64,000 bases of DNA. Source: Curtobacterium sp. Leaf261. GTDB taxonomy: Bacteria; Actinomycetota; Actinomycetes; Actinomycetales; Microbacteriaceae. The stretch covers positions 252,028 to 316,027 of the forward strand of contig NZ_LMMJ01000010.1 in the NCBI RefSeq assembly GCF_001422205.1, given 5' to 3'. The position numbers and the translations under genes are program-made. The notes under the pieces were generated by a model that had not been told where the DNA came from, did no database searches, and saw only the letters and a list, made by a program, of their open reading frames with translations. Within the stretch, counting starts at the first letter, position 1, and every line of letters begins with the position of its first letter. Shown in pieces: positions 10,526-18,532 of the stretch.

Positions 10526-11179
10526 TCAGACGAGTCCCTGCTCGTAGGCCACGATCACGGCGTGCACGCGGTCCCGGAGCTGCAGCTTGGCGAGGACCCG
10601 GCCGACGTGGGTCTTGACCGTCGACTCGGACAGGAACAGCTCCGCGGCGATCTCGGTGTTCGTCCGGCCGCGTCCGATCGCCTCGAGGACCTCGCGCTCG
10701 CGGGCCGACAGGACGTCGAGGGCCGACGACGCGACGGTCCGACGACCCTCGGGCAGCGTCCCCCTGACCTGCTCGAGGACCGCTCGGGTCGCCCGGGGTG
10801 ACACGATCGCGTCGCCGGCCGCCACCCCGCGGATCGCGGCCACGAGTTCGGACGGCGGCGCGTCCTTCAGCAGGAACCCGCTCGCGCCCGCGTTGAGCGC
10901 TGCGAAGGCGTACTCGTCGAGGTCGAACGTGGTGAGCACGAGGACGCGGACCTCGGGCATCGTGCGGGTGATCTCCCGTGTGGCGTCGATGCCGTCCCGG
11001 CCGGGCATCCGGACGTCCATCAGGACGACGTCGGGACGGAGTTCCCGGACCCGGTCGACCGCGCTGTCGCCGTCGGCCGCCTCGCCGACGACGGTCATGT
11101 CGGACTCGACCCCGAGCACCATCACCGTGCCCATCCGGACGAGGTCCTGGTCGTCGACGACGAGGACGCGGATGCTCAT
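10526..11179 (-). CDS. LuxR-family (NarL-type) response regulator
   Basis: This is a 217-residue two-component response regulator. The receiver domain has the acidic pair D9-D10, the phospho-acceptor D55 in VVLMDVRMPG, the switch Thr in VLVLTTFD and Lys in GFLLKDAP. The C-terminal LuxR helix-turn-helix is complete (LSAREREVLEAIGRGRTNTEIAAELFLSE, split here by description only, and STVKTHVGRVLAKL). It overlaps the histidine kinase stop by ATGA, so the pair is co-translated. Plausible targets are the inverted repeat at 12448-12470 upstream of the kinase and the secreted gene just downstream; neither can be proven from sequence. Confidence 0.95.
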   Translation of the reverse strand: MSIRVLVVDDQDLVRMGTVMVLGVESDMTVVGEAADGDSAVDRVRELRPDVVLMDVRMPGRDGIDATREITRTMPEVRVLVLTTFDLDEYAFAALNAGASGFLLKDAPPSELVAAIRGVAAGDAIVSPRATRAVLEQVRGTLPEGRRTVASSALDVLSAREREVLEAIGRGRTNTEIAAELFLSESTVKTHVGRVLAKLQLRDRVHAVIVAYEQGLV

Positions 11180-12375
11180 GCGGGGAGGTCCTCTCGGCTC
11201 GTCGTGGCACTGGGCAGGGTGATGCGGGTACGCCATCCGACGGACGGCAGGCGCCCGACCTCGACCGTCCCGCCGTACATCGCGGCCCGCTCCCGCATCC
11301 CGAGGATCCCACGTCCCGCACCGACGTCGACCGTACGGGGCGTCCCGGACGGACCCGCGGCGCCGTCGTCGGTCACCGTGAGGACCACGCCCACCCCGGA
11401 CAGGTCGAGCTCGACGAGCACGCGACTCGGTGCGATCGCGTACCGGAGCACGTTCGTCAGGGACTCCTGGACCGCGCGGTGCACGACGAGGGCGGTGCCG
11501 GGACCCACGACGGTGTCGGGTCCTCGGCGACGGAACTCGACGGGGAGCCCCGCCTGCCGGTACCGCTCGACCAGGGCCGGGATGTCCTCGACGCCGGGCT
11601 GCGGCGCGTGTTCCACGGACTCGTCCCCGCGGAGGACACCGAGTGTCCGCCGGAGATCCGCCAGCGAGGTCCGACCGGTCTCGGCGACGAGTCGACTCGC
11701 TTCCGCAGCCCGGTCGGGAGCGGCGGCAGACATCGCCGCGGCACCGTCCGCCAGCCGGATCATCACGCTGAGACCGTGCGCGACGATGTCGTGCATCTCG
11801 CGGGCGATCCGGGCACGCTCGGCCGCTCCGGCGAGTTCCGCCTGCTGGTCGCGCTCGACCGCGAGCCGGTCGGCCAGCTCGAGCAGCGCGCGGAGGTACC
11901 GCCGTCGCGTGCCGACCCACACGCCGGTGACCAGGGCGAGCAGCACGCCCACCGCGACCTCGACCGCGTACAGCAGCGGCGCCTCCAGGCCGAGCGCGAC
12001 CAGCGTCACCACCGTGACGGCAGCGCCCGCGCACGTCCACGCCCAGCGTGCGCGGCGGTCCTGCGCGACCGTGGCGAGCGCCACCATGACGCTGACCAGG
12101 GGGTGCGGGTGTGCGGACGTGACCGCGAGCGCGGCGCAGACGACGACGAGCGCGAGCGTCGTGACCGGGAGGCGCCGACGGACGAGGAGCGCCGCCGACG
12201 CGACCGGCACGAGGGCGGTCATCCACGGTTGGTCACCCCTCAGGAACGCTGCGGTCGCGCTCCCGAGCAGGAGGTCGAGGACGAGCGCCAGCAGGGCGAC
12301 GCCGACGTCGACGGTCTCGGGGTGACGCTCCGACCAGCTCGGTGTCGGCGTCGGCGTCGGGGGGTGGTGGTCCAT
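11176..12375 (-). CDS. Sensor histidine kinase (HisKA_3 type)
   Basis: This membrane sensor kinase has 399 residues. The start at 12375 follows GGAGGAG. Residues 20-160 form several membrane segments without a large extracellular loop, so the signal is probably sensed in the membrane. The HisKA_3 box ERARIAREMHDIVAHGL contains the phospho-accepting H195. The ATPase domain has VHRAVQESLTNVLRYA (N box), VTDDGAAG and GRGILGMRERAAMYGG (G boxes). It phosphorylates the overlapping NarL-type regulator. It is transcribed divergently from the membrane acyltransferase-like gene at 12514, with 138 bp between them. Confidence 0.95.
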   Translation of the reverse strand: MDHHPPTPTPTPSWSERHPETVDVGVALLALVLDLLLGSATAAFLRGDQPWMTALVPVASAALLVRRRLPVTTLALVVVCAALAVTSAHPHPLVSVMVALATVAQDRRARWAWTCAGAAVTVVTLVALGLEAPLLYAVEVAVGVLLALVTGVWVGTRRRYLRALLELADRLAVERDQQAELAGAAERARIAREMHDIVAHGLSVMIRLADGAAAMSAAAPDRAAEASRLVAETGRTSLADLRRTLGVLRGDESVEHAPQPGVEDIPALVERYRQAGLPVEFRRRGPDTVVGPGTALVVHRAVQESLTNVLRYAIAPSRVLVELDLSGVGVVLTVTDDGAAGPSGTPRTVDVGAGRGILGMRERAAMYGGTVEVGRLPSVGWRTRITLPSATTSREDLPA

Positions 12376-12447
12376 CTGCTCCTCCGCCTGCCGGTGACGA
12401 TCGTGCCGGCGGTTGCCGCTCGGTCCGGGGTGGTCCCGCGTGGTACT

Positions 12448-12470
12448 CCGGTACCGGTCAACGGTACCGG
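12448..12470. promoter_or_regulatory. Perfect inverted repeat in the divergent promoter region of the histidine kinase
   Basis: CCGGTACCG, a 5-bp spacer (GTCAA) and CGGTACCGG form a perfect 9-bp inverted repeat between the divergent genes starting at 12375 and 12514. The form fits an operator for a dimeric regulator, possibly the NarL-type regulator encoded next to it. Confidence 0.5.
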
Positions 12471-12513
12471 GGGCTCTCGTGGCGGTGTCCCGTCGGACCG
12501 TACCGTCCTGTCC

Positions 12514-13623
12514 ATGACCACCACAACGACCCGCCGCCCGGGACGACTCGTCGGCATCGACCTCGCACGCGCACTGGCCGTGCTCGGCATGATCGTCGTG
12601 CACGTCGGCAACCCGCCCGAGGCGTTCCATCTCCTGCGACCGGAGACCTGGGGAGCTGTCGTGCAGGGCCGGTCCTCGACGGTCTTCGCGCTGCTCGCTG
12701 GCGTGTCGCTCGCCCTGATGACCGGTGGGTCGACCCCGCACGTCGGGGCGCGGCTCCGGACCGACCGGGCGCGCATCGCACTGCGCGCCGGCATCATCGC
12801 GGTGATCGGCGTCGGACTCGTCCTCCTCGGCACCCAGGCGATCGTGATCCTGCCCGTCTACGGCGTGGTATTCCTCATCGCCCTGCCGGCGCTCCGGTGG
12901 CGACGACGGACACTCCTGATCGTCGCGGGAGTCGCGGCACTGCTCGCCGTCCCGGCGTCCATCCTGACCGCCGTCGGACTGCTCGGCGTCCCGCCGATGA
13001 TCGGGGCCGTCATCGGGACCTACCCCCTGGTGACCTTCCTCGCGTACGTGCTGGTCGGGGTCGCGGTCGGACGGAGCGACTTGTCGAGCGTCCGTGTCCA
13101 GCGCGGCCTGCTCGGTCTCGGTGTCGTCCTCGCGCTGATGGCGTACAGCGTCGGCGGCCTGCTCGCCCCCATCGGCGGCCGGTCCTCACACGGCGGCCTC
13201 GTCGAGATCCTGCTCACCCCGCGGACGCACTCGTCCTCGCTCGTCGACGTCGTCGGCACGATCGGCGTCGCGCTCGCCGTGGTCGGTCTCGGATCGCTCG
13301 TCGCAGGACGCGGCGGGCGGTGGCTCCGGCCACTCGTCGCCGTCGGGTCGATGCCCCTGTCGCTGTACGCCGGGCACATCCTCGTCATCGCGATCGTCAA
13401 CGCCGTGGTCGGTGGACGCGGGTGGGACGGCGCGCTCGCCGGCTGGCTGTTCGTGCTCGGGGCGGTCGTCGTCGCGGTGCTCTGGCGATCCCGGTTCCGG
13501 CGTGGGCCGCTCGAGGGTGTCATCGCCGCGGTCGTGGTGCGGGCGGTGCCGGGGCCGGCGCCGACGCTCCGTCCGACCGAAGCACGGGTCGGCGGCGAAC
13601 CGCAGTCGTCCGCGCGACGCTGA
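12514..13623 (+). CDS. Polytopic membrane protein, heparan-alpha-glucosaminide acetyltransferase/DUF418-like
   Basis: This protein has 369 residues and about 10 membrane segments. The N-terminal GRLVGIDLARALAVLGMIVVHVG is characteristic of bacterial proteins annotated with the heparan-alpha-glucosaminide N-acetyltransferase catalytic (DUF1624-like) and DUF418 domains. Such proteins are thought to acylate envelope glycans, but the substrate is rarely known. The ATG at 12514 has no Shine-Dalgarno. TACCGT (12501-12506) ends 7 nt before it, which fits a leaderless mRNA. It is divergent from the histidine kinase and followed by two hairpins. The Ser/Arg-rich tail is probably cytoplasmic. Confidence 0.8.
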   Translation: MTTTTTRRPGRLVGIDLARALAVLGMIVVHVGNPPEAFHLLRPETWGAVVQGRSSTVFALLAGVSLALMTGGSTPHVGARLRTDRARIALRAGIIAVIGVGLVLLGTQAIVILPVYGVVFLIALPALRWRRRTLLIVAGVAALLAVPASILTAVGLLGVPPMIGAVIGTYPLVTFLAYVLVGVAVGRSDLSSVRVQRGLLGLGVVLALMAYSVGGLLAPIGGRSSHGGLVEILLTPRTHSSSLVDVVGTIGVALAVVGLGSLVAGRGGRWLRPLVAVGSMPLSLYAGHILVIAIVNAVVGGRGWDGALAGWLFVLGAVVVAVLWRSRFRRGPLEGVIAAVVVRAVPGPAPTLRPTEARVGGEPQSSARR

Positions 13624-13633
13624 CGCGGTACCC

Positions 13634-13675
13634 GCACGCTATCCGCGCCGACCTCCGCCGGCGCGGACAGCGTGC
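13634..13675. terminator. First of two tandem hairpins after the acyltransferase-like gene
   Basis: Arms 13634-13650 and 13659-13675 pair over 17 positions with one mismatch. Confidence 0.65.
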
Positions 13676-13681
13676 GCCACG

Positions 13682-13720
13682 ACGAAGCCCCCGCCCGGAT
13701 CAACCGGGCGGGGGCTTCGT
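13682..13720. terminator. Strong bidirectional terminator
   Basis: Perfect 17-bp arms (13682-13698 and 13704-13720) with loop ATCAA lie between the gene ending at 13623 and the convergent gene ending at 13744. Confidence 0.9.
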
Positions 13721-13743
13721 GCGTCATGACGACGCGGGATGGA

Positions 13744-14550
13744 TCAGAGCGCGACCGTGGCGCTGGTCGTGGCGCCGTCGACGGTCGTCACGGTGACGAG
13801 CACCTGCGTGTCACCCGCCGTGACCGGGATGGGGAGGCCGAACACGACGATGCCCTTGCCGTCGGGGATCGTCGTCGCCGCGACGACCTTCCCGCCGATC
13901 GACGCGGTCACGGTCGCTCCGGCATTGGCCTTGCCGCTGAGGACCACGTCGGTCCCGTAGTGCACCGCGCGCGGGTTGACGAGCTGTGCCTCGGCCTGCT
14001 TGGGCGGCTGGACAGTCTCCCCACCCGGGACGGGTGTGGTGGACGGGGCGAAGGTGGCGGGGACGATCGCCTGCGGCGCACCCGCGTACCCGGACGGCGC
14101 GAGGACCCCGCGCGACTGGAGGACGCTGAGCAGGGCGTCGGTACCGGTGGTGACGCGGTGCTGGTGCAGGGCGAACGAACCGTCGTCGTTCTGCGTCGTC
14201 CGGAACGTCTGCGCGGGAGCATCGACGTCGCAGGCGCCGAGCGTCAGCAGGAGCGGGACCCCTGTGACACAGCGATCGCCGACGACGACGGGACCGGACG
14301 TCCCGACATCGGGGATCGACACCCGGGTGGCAGCGGACTTCGCGGCGGCGTAGGAGGTGGGAGCTCCGGCCGCGAGTGCGTTCGCGTCCCCGCCGACGAT
14401 CGGCACGAAGGCGGAACCGTTCGTGGCGATGAAGGAACCGGCGAGTCGGGCAGGTGCCGGTGTCGTGGCTGCGGAGGCCGGCGCGGTGCCGACGGCGACC
14501 GCTCCGATCGCGACGGCGCCGATGATGCCGGCCTTGATGAATGCGTGCAT
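13744..14550 (-). CDS. Secreted protein, paralogue of the next gene (ricin-like signature plus Ig-like tail)
   Basis: This gene encodes 268 residues and starts at 14550 after AGGAAG. The signal peptide MHAFIKAGIIGAVAIGAVAV..., cleaved after ASA, is nearly identical to that of the gene upstream. The mature N-terminal region contains PARLAGSFIATNGSAFVPIVGG, then DRCVTGVPLLLTLGACD and AQTFRTTQNDDGSFALHQH, the Cys-Cys-Phe-DGS pattern of a degenerate beta-trefoil. The C-terminal third is an Ig-like module (VHYGTDVVLSGKANAGATV) ending TVDGATTSATVAL. It lies 35 bp after its paralogue and is probably in one operon with it. Tandem duplication is the simplest origin. No enzyme motif or anchor is present. 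Confidence 0.85.
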   Translation of the reverse strand: MHAFIKAGIIGAVAIGAVAVGTAPASAATTPAPARLAGSFIATNGSAFVPIVGGDANALAAGAPTSYAAAKSAATRVSIPDVGTSGPVVVGDRCVTGVPLLLTLGACDVDAPAQTFRTTQNDDGSFALHQHRVTTGTDALLSVLQSRGVLAPSGYAGAPQAIVPATFAPSTTPVPGGETVQPPKQAEAQLVNPRAVHYGTDVVLSGKANAGATVTASIGGKVVAATTIPDGKGIVVFGLPIPVTAGDTQVLVTVTTVDGATTSATVAL

Positions 14551-14585
14551 GGTGTGGTTCTTCCTGGAGTGGGTGGGGATGGGTG

Positions 14586-15368
14586 CTACAGGGCGACGGT
14601 GGTGCTGGCGGTCCGGCCGTCGCGCGTCGTCACGGAGACGAGAGCCGACGTGTCGCCCTCTGCGACGGGGACGACGAGCCCGATGTTCGACTGACCGGCC
14701 GAGAGCGTCTGGGAGCCGACGACGACACCGTTGACCGAGACGGTGACCGTCGCGCCGCCCTCGGTCTTGCCGCCGATGATGGCGCCGTCGCCGGTGTTGA
14801 TGGCGAAGACGTTCTCGAGGCTCGCGCCGGCACTCGATCCACCGGAACCGGGGACCTGCTCCGTCGACGGCGTGAGGTTCGCCGCGACGATCGACTGGGC
14901 GACGGAGCCCGCCGGTGCGAGGACGAGCTTCCGCCCGTCGACGCCGAGCGTGATGTCGAGTGTGGAGGCGTTGCCCGAGGGGCGGAGGGCAAGCGAACCG
15001 TCGGCGTTCCGCACGGTCGTGAAGGACTGCGCCGCGGCGTTCACGCCGCACGCATCGAGGCTCACCCGGAACGGCCCGCTGACGATGCAGCTCGTGCCGG
15101 CGACGACGACCGGCCCGGTGGTCCCGACGGCGGGGATCGTGAAGTGCGTGCCCGCGGCGGTCGCCGCCGCCAGCGATGTCGGGGTACCGACGCCGACGCC
15201 GATCGCGCCACCGGTCAGGGGCGTGTACGCCGAGCCACTCGCGACGACGAGGGTCCCGCCGAGTCGGTCGGGCGTGGGGGCGGTCGCCGCGGAAGCGGGG
15301 GCGGCTGCGACGATGACCGCGCCGATGGCGACGGCACCGATGATGCCGGCCTTGATGGATGTGCGCAT
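14586..15368 (-). CDS. Secreted protein, paralogue of the preceding entry
   Basis: This gene encodes 260 residues. The start at 15368 follows AGAAGGA. The signal peptide MRTSIKAGIIGAVAIGAVIV... is cleaved after ASA. The mature protein has PDRLGGTLVVASGSAYTPLTGG, then GTSCIVSGPFRVSLDACG and AQSFTTVRNADGSLALRPS, followed by an Ig-like C-terminal module ending TRDGRTASTTVAL. Architecture and motifs match the gene at 13744 throughout. It is first in the two-gene operon and carries the upstream AT-rich island. Divergent from it is a methyltransferase gene. Export is clear; a carbohydrate-binding or surface function is only inferred from the fold-like pattern. Confidence 0.85.
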   Translation of the reverse strand: MRTSIKAGIIGAVAIGAVIVAAAPASAATAPTPDRLGGTLVVASGSAYTPLTGGAIGVGVGTPTSLAAATAAGTHFTIPAVGTTGPVVVAGTSCIVSGPFRVSLDACGVNAAAQSFTTVRNADGSLALRPSGNASTLDITLGVDGRKLVLAPAGSVAQSIVAANLTPSTEQVPGSGGSSAGASLENVFAINTGDGAIIGGKTEGGATVTVSVNGVVVGSQTLSAGQSNIGLVVPVAEGDTSALVSVTTRDGRTASTTVAL

Positions 15369-15431
15369 GGAGTTCCTTCTGCTCGAGACGACGGGTGCGT
15401 CGCCAACATCCCGATGGTGCCGGAAGCGGCT

Positions 15432-15452
15432 GAACATATTGCATGAGACATA
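15432..15452 (-). promoter_or_regulatory. AT-rich promoter island of the paralogous secreted pair
   Basis: In the gene direction it reads GGTATGTCTCATGCAATATG. It lies about 65-85 bp before the start at 15368 and shares ATATGTTCA with the region before the sugar transferase (22046-22054). Confidence 0.4.
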
Positions 15453-15491
15453 CCGAGCGCACCGAACCACCCGGTCGTCTACCCTGAGCGA

Positions 15492-16640
15492 GTGCCCGCC
15501 TTCGACTTCGCCGACCTCTTCCGGCGCGAGCAGGGATCCGACGACCCGGACCTGATGGCGATCGACGGCACCGACCGGTTCATCCTCGACGAGGCCCCGC
15601 ACCTGCACGGCGATGCCCTGCGGCACCCGGGCGCGGTCACCGTCGTCGACGACCAGTACGGCACGCTCACGATCGGCGTCATCGCGCTGAACGGGTCGAC
15701 CGACGTCCGGGTGGTCCAGGACTCCCTCGTCGGTGAGCGGGCCCTCAGCGCGAACGCCGGGACCTTCGGCCATCGCGGGTTCCATCACCCGCCGACGCTG
15801 GAGGAGTCGTTCCGGGACAGCCGGCTCGTCCTCGTCCGGCTCTCCAAGTCCCTCGACCGGCTCGACGAGGTCGCGCGCGCGGTGGCGAGGTTCGCCGCGC
15901 CGGACGTCGTGTTCGTCGCCGGCGGCCGGACGAAGTACATGACGCTGTCCCAGAACGACGTGCTCCGGAAGTACTTCGGGGACGTCGTCGCGAGCCGTGG
16001 CCGGAGCAAGACCCGGTTGCTGATCGCGACCGACCCGCTCCGAGCGCAGGCGACCCGCGCCGACGTCACGGACCCCTGGCCCCGCAAGGTGTACTCCGAC
16101 GAACTCGGCTTCACGATCGCGGCCCACGGCGGGGTGTTCGCAGGGACGCGTCTCGACCTCGGCACCCGGGTGCTCCTCGACGCCGTCGCGGACGCGGTGC
16201 CGGACGCGCGGGACATCGTCGATCTCGGGTGCGGGAACGGGGTGGTTGCGACATCGCTGGCACTCGCGCGTCCGTCGGCTCGGATCGTGGCCACGGACGT
16301 CGCGGCGACGGCGATCGCATCGACCCGGGCGACGGCGCAGCTCGCCGGGGTCGCGGACCGCGTCGAGACCGTCCGGTCGGATGCGGGAGACCAGCTGGCC
16401 GACGGCAGCGCGGACCTCATCGTCTGCAACCCGCCGTTCCACGCCGACACGACCGTGAGCACCGACACCGCCGAGGCGATGTTCCGGAATGCCGCAGCCG
16501 TGCTCCGGCCGGGCGGCGAGCTCTGGGTGGTGTGGAACTCACACCTGCGTTACCGTCCCTCGCTCGAGCGCGAGGTCGGCCCGACACGCGAGGTCGTCCG
16601 GACACCGAAGTTCACCGTCACCGCGTCCACGCGACGCTGA
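15492..16640 (+). CDS. RlmG/RsmC-like class I methyltransferase
   Basis: This is a 382-residue, probably rRNA guanine-N2 methyltransferase. The N-terminal half (to about 190) lacks the methyl-donor motif, as in the duplicated RlmG/RsmC fold. The C-terminal half is the SAM-dependent MTS domain: IVDLGCGNGVVATSLAL (SAM site), ATDVAATAI and the catalytic NPPF motif in VCNPPFHADT. Translation begins at a GTG at 15492 without a Shine-Dalgarno; TACCCT (15480-15485) ends 6 nt before it, so a leaderless mRNA is likely. Its 3' end overlaps the convergent gene at 16618 by 23 nt. The exact target nucleotide cannot be told. Confidence 0.85.
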   Translation: MPAFDFADLFRREQGSDDPDLMAIDGTDRFILDEAPHLHGDALRHPGAVTVVDDQYGTLTIGVIALNGSTDVRVVQDSLVGERALSANAGTFGHRGFHHPPTLEESFRDSRLVLVRLSKSLDRLDEVARAVARFAAPDVVFVAGGRTKYMTLSQNDVLRKYFGDVVASRGRSKTRLLIATDPLRAQATRADVTDPWPRKVYSDELGFTIAAHGGVFAGTRLDLGTRVLLDAVADAVPDARDIVDLGCGNGVVATSLALARPSARIVATDVAATAIASTRATAQLAGVADRVETVRSDAGDQLADGSADLIVCNPPFHADTTVSTDTAEAMFRNAAAVLRPGGELWVVWNSHLRYRPSLEREVGPTREVVRTPKFTVTASTRR

Positions 16641-17424
16641 CCACGAGCCCCGCGCAGCGTTCTGCACGTCCGGACGACGACTGCGCCGTCGGCCGACGGA
16701 GCTCCTGTCGTCGGGGCGAGCACTCCGCGCGGCCGGAGCGAGCGATCGAGCGAATCAGCGCGTCAGGCGCCCGTGTGGCTCGGGCACTCCCACGGGCAGG
16801 ACCCTGCGCGATCGATCCGAGAGCCGCCTCACGGTCGAGGCCCTGCCGGAGTGCGCCGTCGAGCGTGATGACCGCATCTCGGAACGACCACGAGCGCGCG
16901 ACATCCACGGCGGTCGTGATCGGGGACGTCACCCGGAGCGGTTCGTCCAGGACGCGCCATGGCCGGGTCGCGGCGGAGTCCTCGTCGGAGAGCGGATGGA
17001 GCACGACGGAGCGCCCCCGTGCGTCGCGACGTGTCCGACCCCGTTCGGACACGTCGACGCGATCCGGCAGCTCGCCGATCCGCGGCCACCGCAGCAGGAG
17101 GACGGCGGACGCGTACGACACCGCGCGGTCGTCCTCGAGCATCGGAGCGATCGCCGCGATGCGTGCGCGATGACGGTCGTCGGGGTGGAGGACCGCCCAG
17201 TCCCGCGCGCGGACGTCCGCCCCGGGGGTCAACCGGACGAACGCGTCCGCTGGCACCGTCCCTCCAGTCCGGACGGTCTCGTGCGGGACCGCAGCCCGCT
17301 GGATCGAGCGGGCGACGTCCGGGGGCGTACGCGTGTGCACGCGGATGATCTCGAACACCGTCACGAGCGTGCCCGACTTCCCGCGACGTCGTCGGGAGTT
17401 GTCCACAGCGCCGGAACTGCGCAC
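16618..17424 (-). CDS. AbiEi-like (type IV antitoxin-like) protein, probably truncated and decaying
   Basis: The frame encodes up to 268 residues; a start nearer 17364 is also possible. The central part (FVRLTPGADVRARDWAVLHP, VSYASAVLLLRWP, TAVDVARSWSFRDAVITLDGAL) resembles the common Microbacteriaceae family annotated with an AbiEi-type antitoxin domain. These proteins normally continue into an endonuclease-like C-terminal domain. Here the end after about residue 215 is low-complexity Arg/Ser-rich sequence that runs 23 nt into the convergent methyltransferase gene. The N-terminal winged-helix part is also short and contains 19 bases identical to an arm of the palindrome at 53861-53902. I think it is a decayed gene; no toxin partner is visible. 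Confidence 0.5.
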   Translation of the reverse strand: MRSSGAVDNSRRRRGKSGTLVTVFEIIRVHTRTPPDVARSIQRAAVPHETVRTGGTVPADAFVRLTPGADVRARDWAVLHPDDRHRARIAAIAPMLEDDRAVSYASAVLLLRWPRIGELPDRVDVSERGRTRRDARGRSVVLHPLSDEDSAATRPWRVLDEPLRVTSPITTAVDVARSWSFRDAVITLDGALRQGLDREAALGSIAQGPARGSARATRAPDALIRSIARSGRAECSPRRQELRRPTAQSSSGRAERCAGLVVSVAWTR

Positions 17425-17428
17425 GGAA

Positions 17429-17466
17429 ACGACAAGCGCGCGTGTCAGGACACGCGCGCTTGTCGT
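17429..17466 (-). terminator. Terminator hairpin of the aldo/keto reductase gene
   Basis: Perfect 16-bp arms (17429-17444 and 17451-17466) with a 6-nt loop lie 57 bp beyond the reductase stop. Between the two are two imperfect 21-bp tandem copies of a unit starting GCCGAGC and ending CCCGGGCAG (about 17470-17511). Confidence 0.8.
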
Positions 17467-17522
17467 TCAGCCGAGCAGAACCCGGGCAGAGCCGAGCGGA
17501 ACCCGGGCAGGACCCCGGGGGA

Positions 17523-18365
17523 TCAGCTCGGGATGTAGTTGAACTCGTCCGGGTTCGGGCCGGTCCGCTCGTCCTTGTTCAGCGTCGTGATGTCCGTCAT
17601 GTCCTCGTCCGAGAGCTCGAAGTCGAACAGGGCGAAGTTCTCCTCGACGCGCGACCGCGTCACGGACTTCGGGAACACGATGTCGCCGCGCTGGATGTGC
17701 CAGCGGAGCACGACCTGGGCGGACGTCCTGTCGAGTGCGGACGCGATGCGCTCGATCGTCGGGTTGTCGAGCACGAGGCCCTGCGCGATCGGCGACCAGG
17801 CCTCGGTCGCGATGCCGTGCTCGGCACCGTAGGCACGGAGCGGGTCCTGCGTCAGGTACGGGTGCACCTCGATCTGGTTGACGGACGGCGTGACCGTCGT
17901 CTCGTCGCGCAGGCGGTTGAGGTGATGCGTCTGGAAGTTCGACACGCCGATCGAGCGAGCGGTGCCGTCGCGGTAGAGCTCCTCCATCGCCTTCCACGTC
18001 TCGACGAAGTCGCCGACGCCGGGGAGCGGCCAGTGGATGAGGAAGAGGTCGATGTACCCACCGAGGAGCTCGGCGGACTTCTTGCCGTTCTCGATCGCGG
18101 CGTCATGGTCGTGGAAGCCGTTGTTGAGCTTCGAGGTGACGAAGATCTCGTCGCGCGGGATGCCGGACGCCTCGATGGCCTCGCCGACCTCCTTCTCGTT
18201 GCCGTACATCTCCGCCGTGTCGATGTGGCGGTAGCCGACCTCGAGGGCTGCCAGCGTCGCCGCCTTGGTCTCCTCGGCGGGGATCTGGAAGACACCGAAG
18301 CCGAGCTGCGGGATCGTCTTGCCGTCGTTCAGGGTGATCGTGGGAACGGTGTTCTGGTCGGTCAC
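17523..18365 (-). CDS. Aldo/keto reductase (2,5-diketo-gluconate reductase type)
   Basis: This is a 280-residue NADPH-dependent reductase with a (beta/alpha)8 fold. The start is GTG at 18365 after AGAAGGAG. The catalytic tetrad is visible: Asp and Tyr in YRHIDTAEMYGNE, Lys in FVTSKLNN and His in LFLIHWPLP. Cofactor-binding segments are SVNQIEVHPYL and IVFPKSVTRSRVEEN. Family members reduce sugar and small carbonyl compounds; the substrate here is unknown. It stands alone, with hairpins on both sides. Confidence 0.95.
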   Translation of the reverse strand: MTDQNTVPTITLNDGKTIPQLGFGVFQIPAEETKAATLAALEVGYRHIDTAEMYGNEKEVGEAIEASGIPRDEIFVTSKLNNGFHDHDAAIENGKKSAELLGGYIDLFLIHWPLPGVGDFVETWKAMEELYRDGTARSIGVSNFQTHHLNRLRDETTVTPSVNQIEVHPYLTQDPLRAYGAEHGIATEAWSPIAQGLVLDNPTIERIASALDRTSAQVVLRWHIQRGDIVFPKSVTRSRVEENFALFDFELSDEDMTDITTLNKDERTGPNPDEFNYIPS

Positions 18366-18460
18366 GGTTCTCCTTCTGCTCGTCCGTGGTGGTGCCGATC
18401 GGCACCCGACAAGTCAACTCCCGGGCGCACGGCTCGCGTTCCGAGAACGCTCAGGTCTGC

Positions 18461-18504
18461 CGGACGGGAGGCGCGGTGCGGGCTGGCACCGTGCCTCCCG
18501 TCCG
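18461..18504. repeat. Family 1 palindrome between the aldo/keto reductase and the next gene
   Basis: Arms 18461-18479 and 18486-18504 pair over 19 positions with one wobble. The arms match the palindrome at 43632-43677 in sequence, not just in structure. It may terminate the minus-strand gene ending at 18533. Confidence 0.8.
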
Positions 18505-18532
18505 CATCGCGGTCACGTCGGACGACCGCCGC

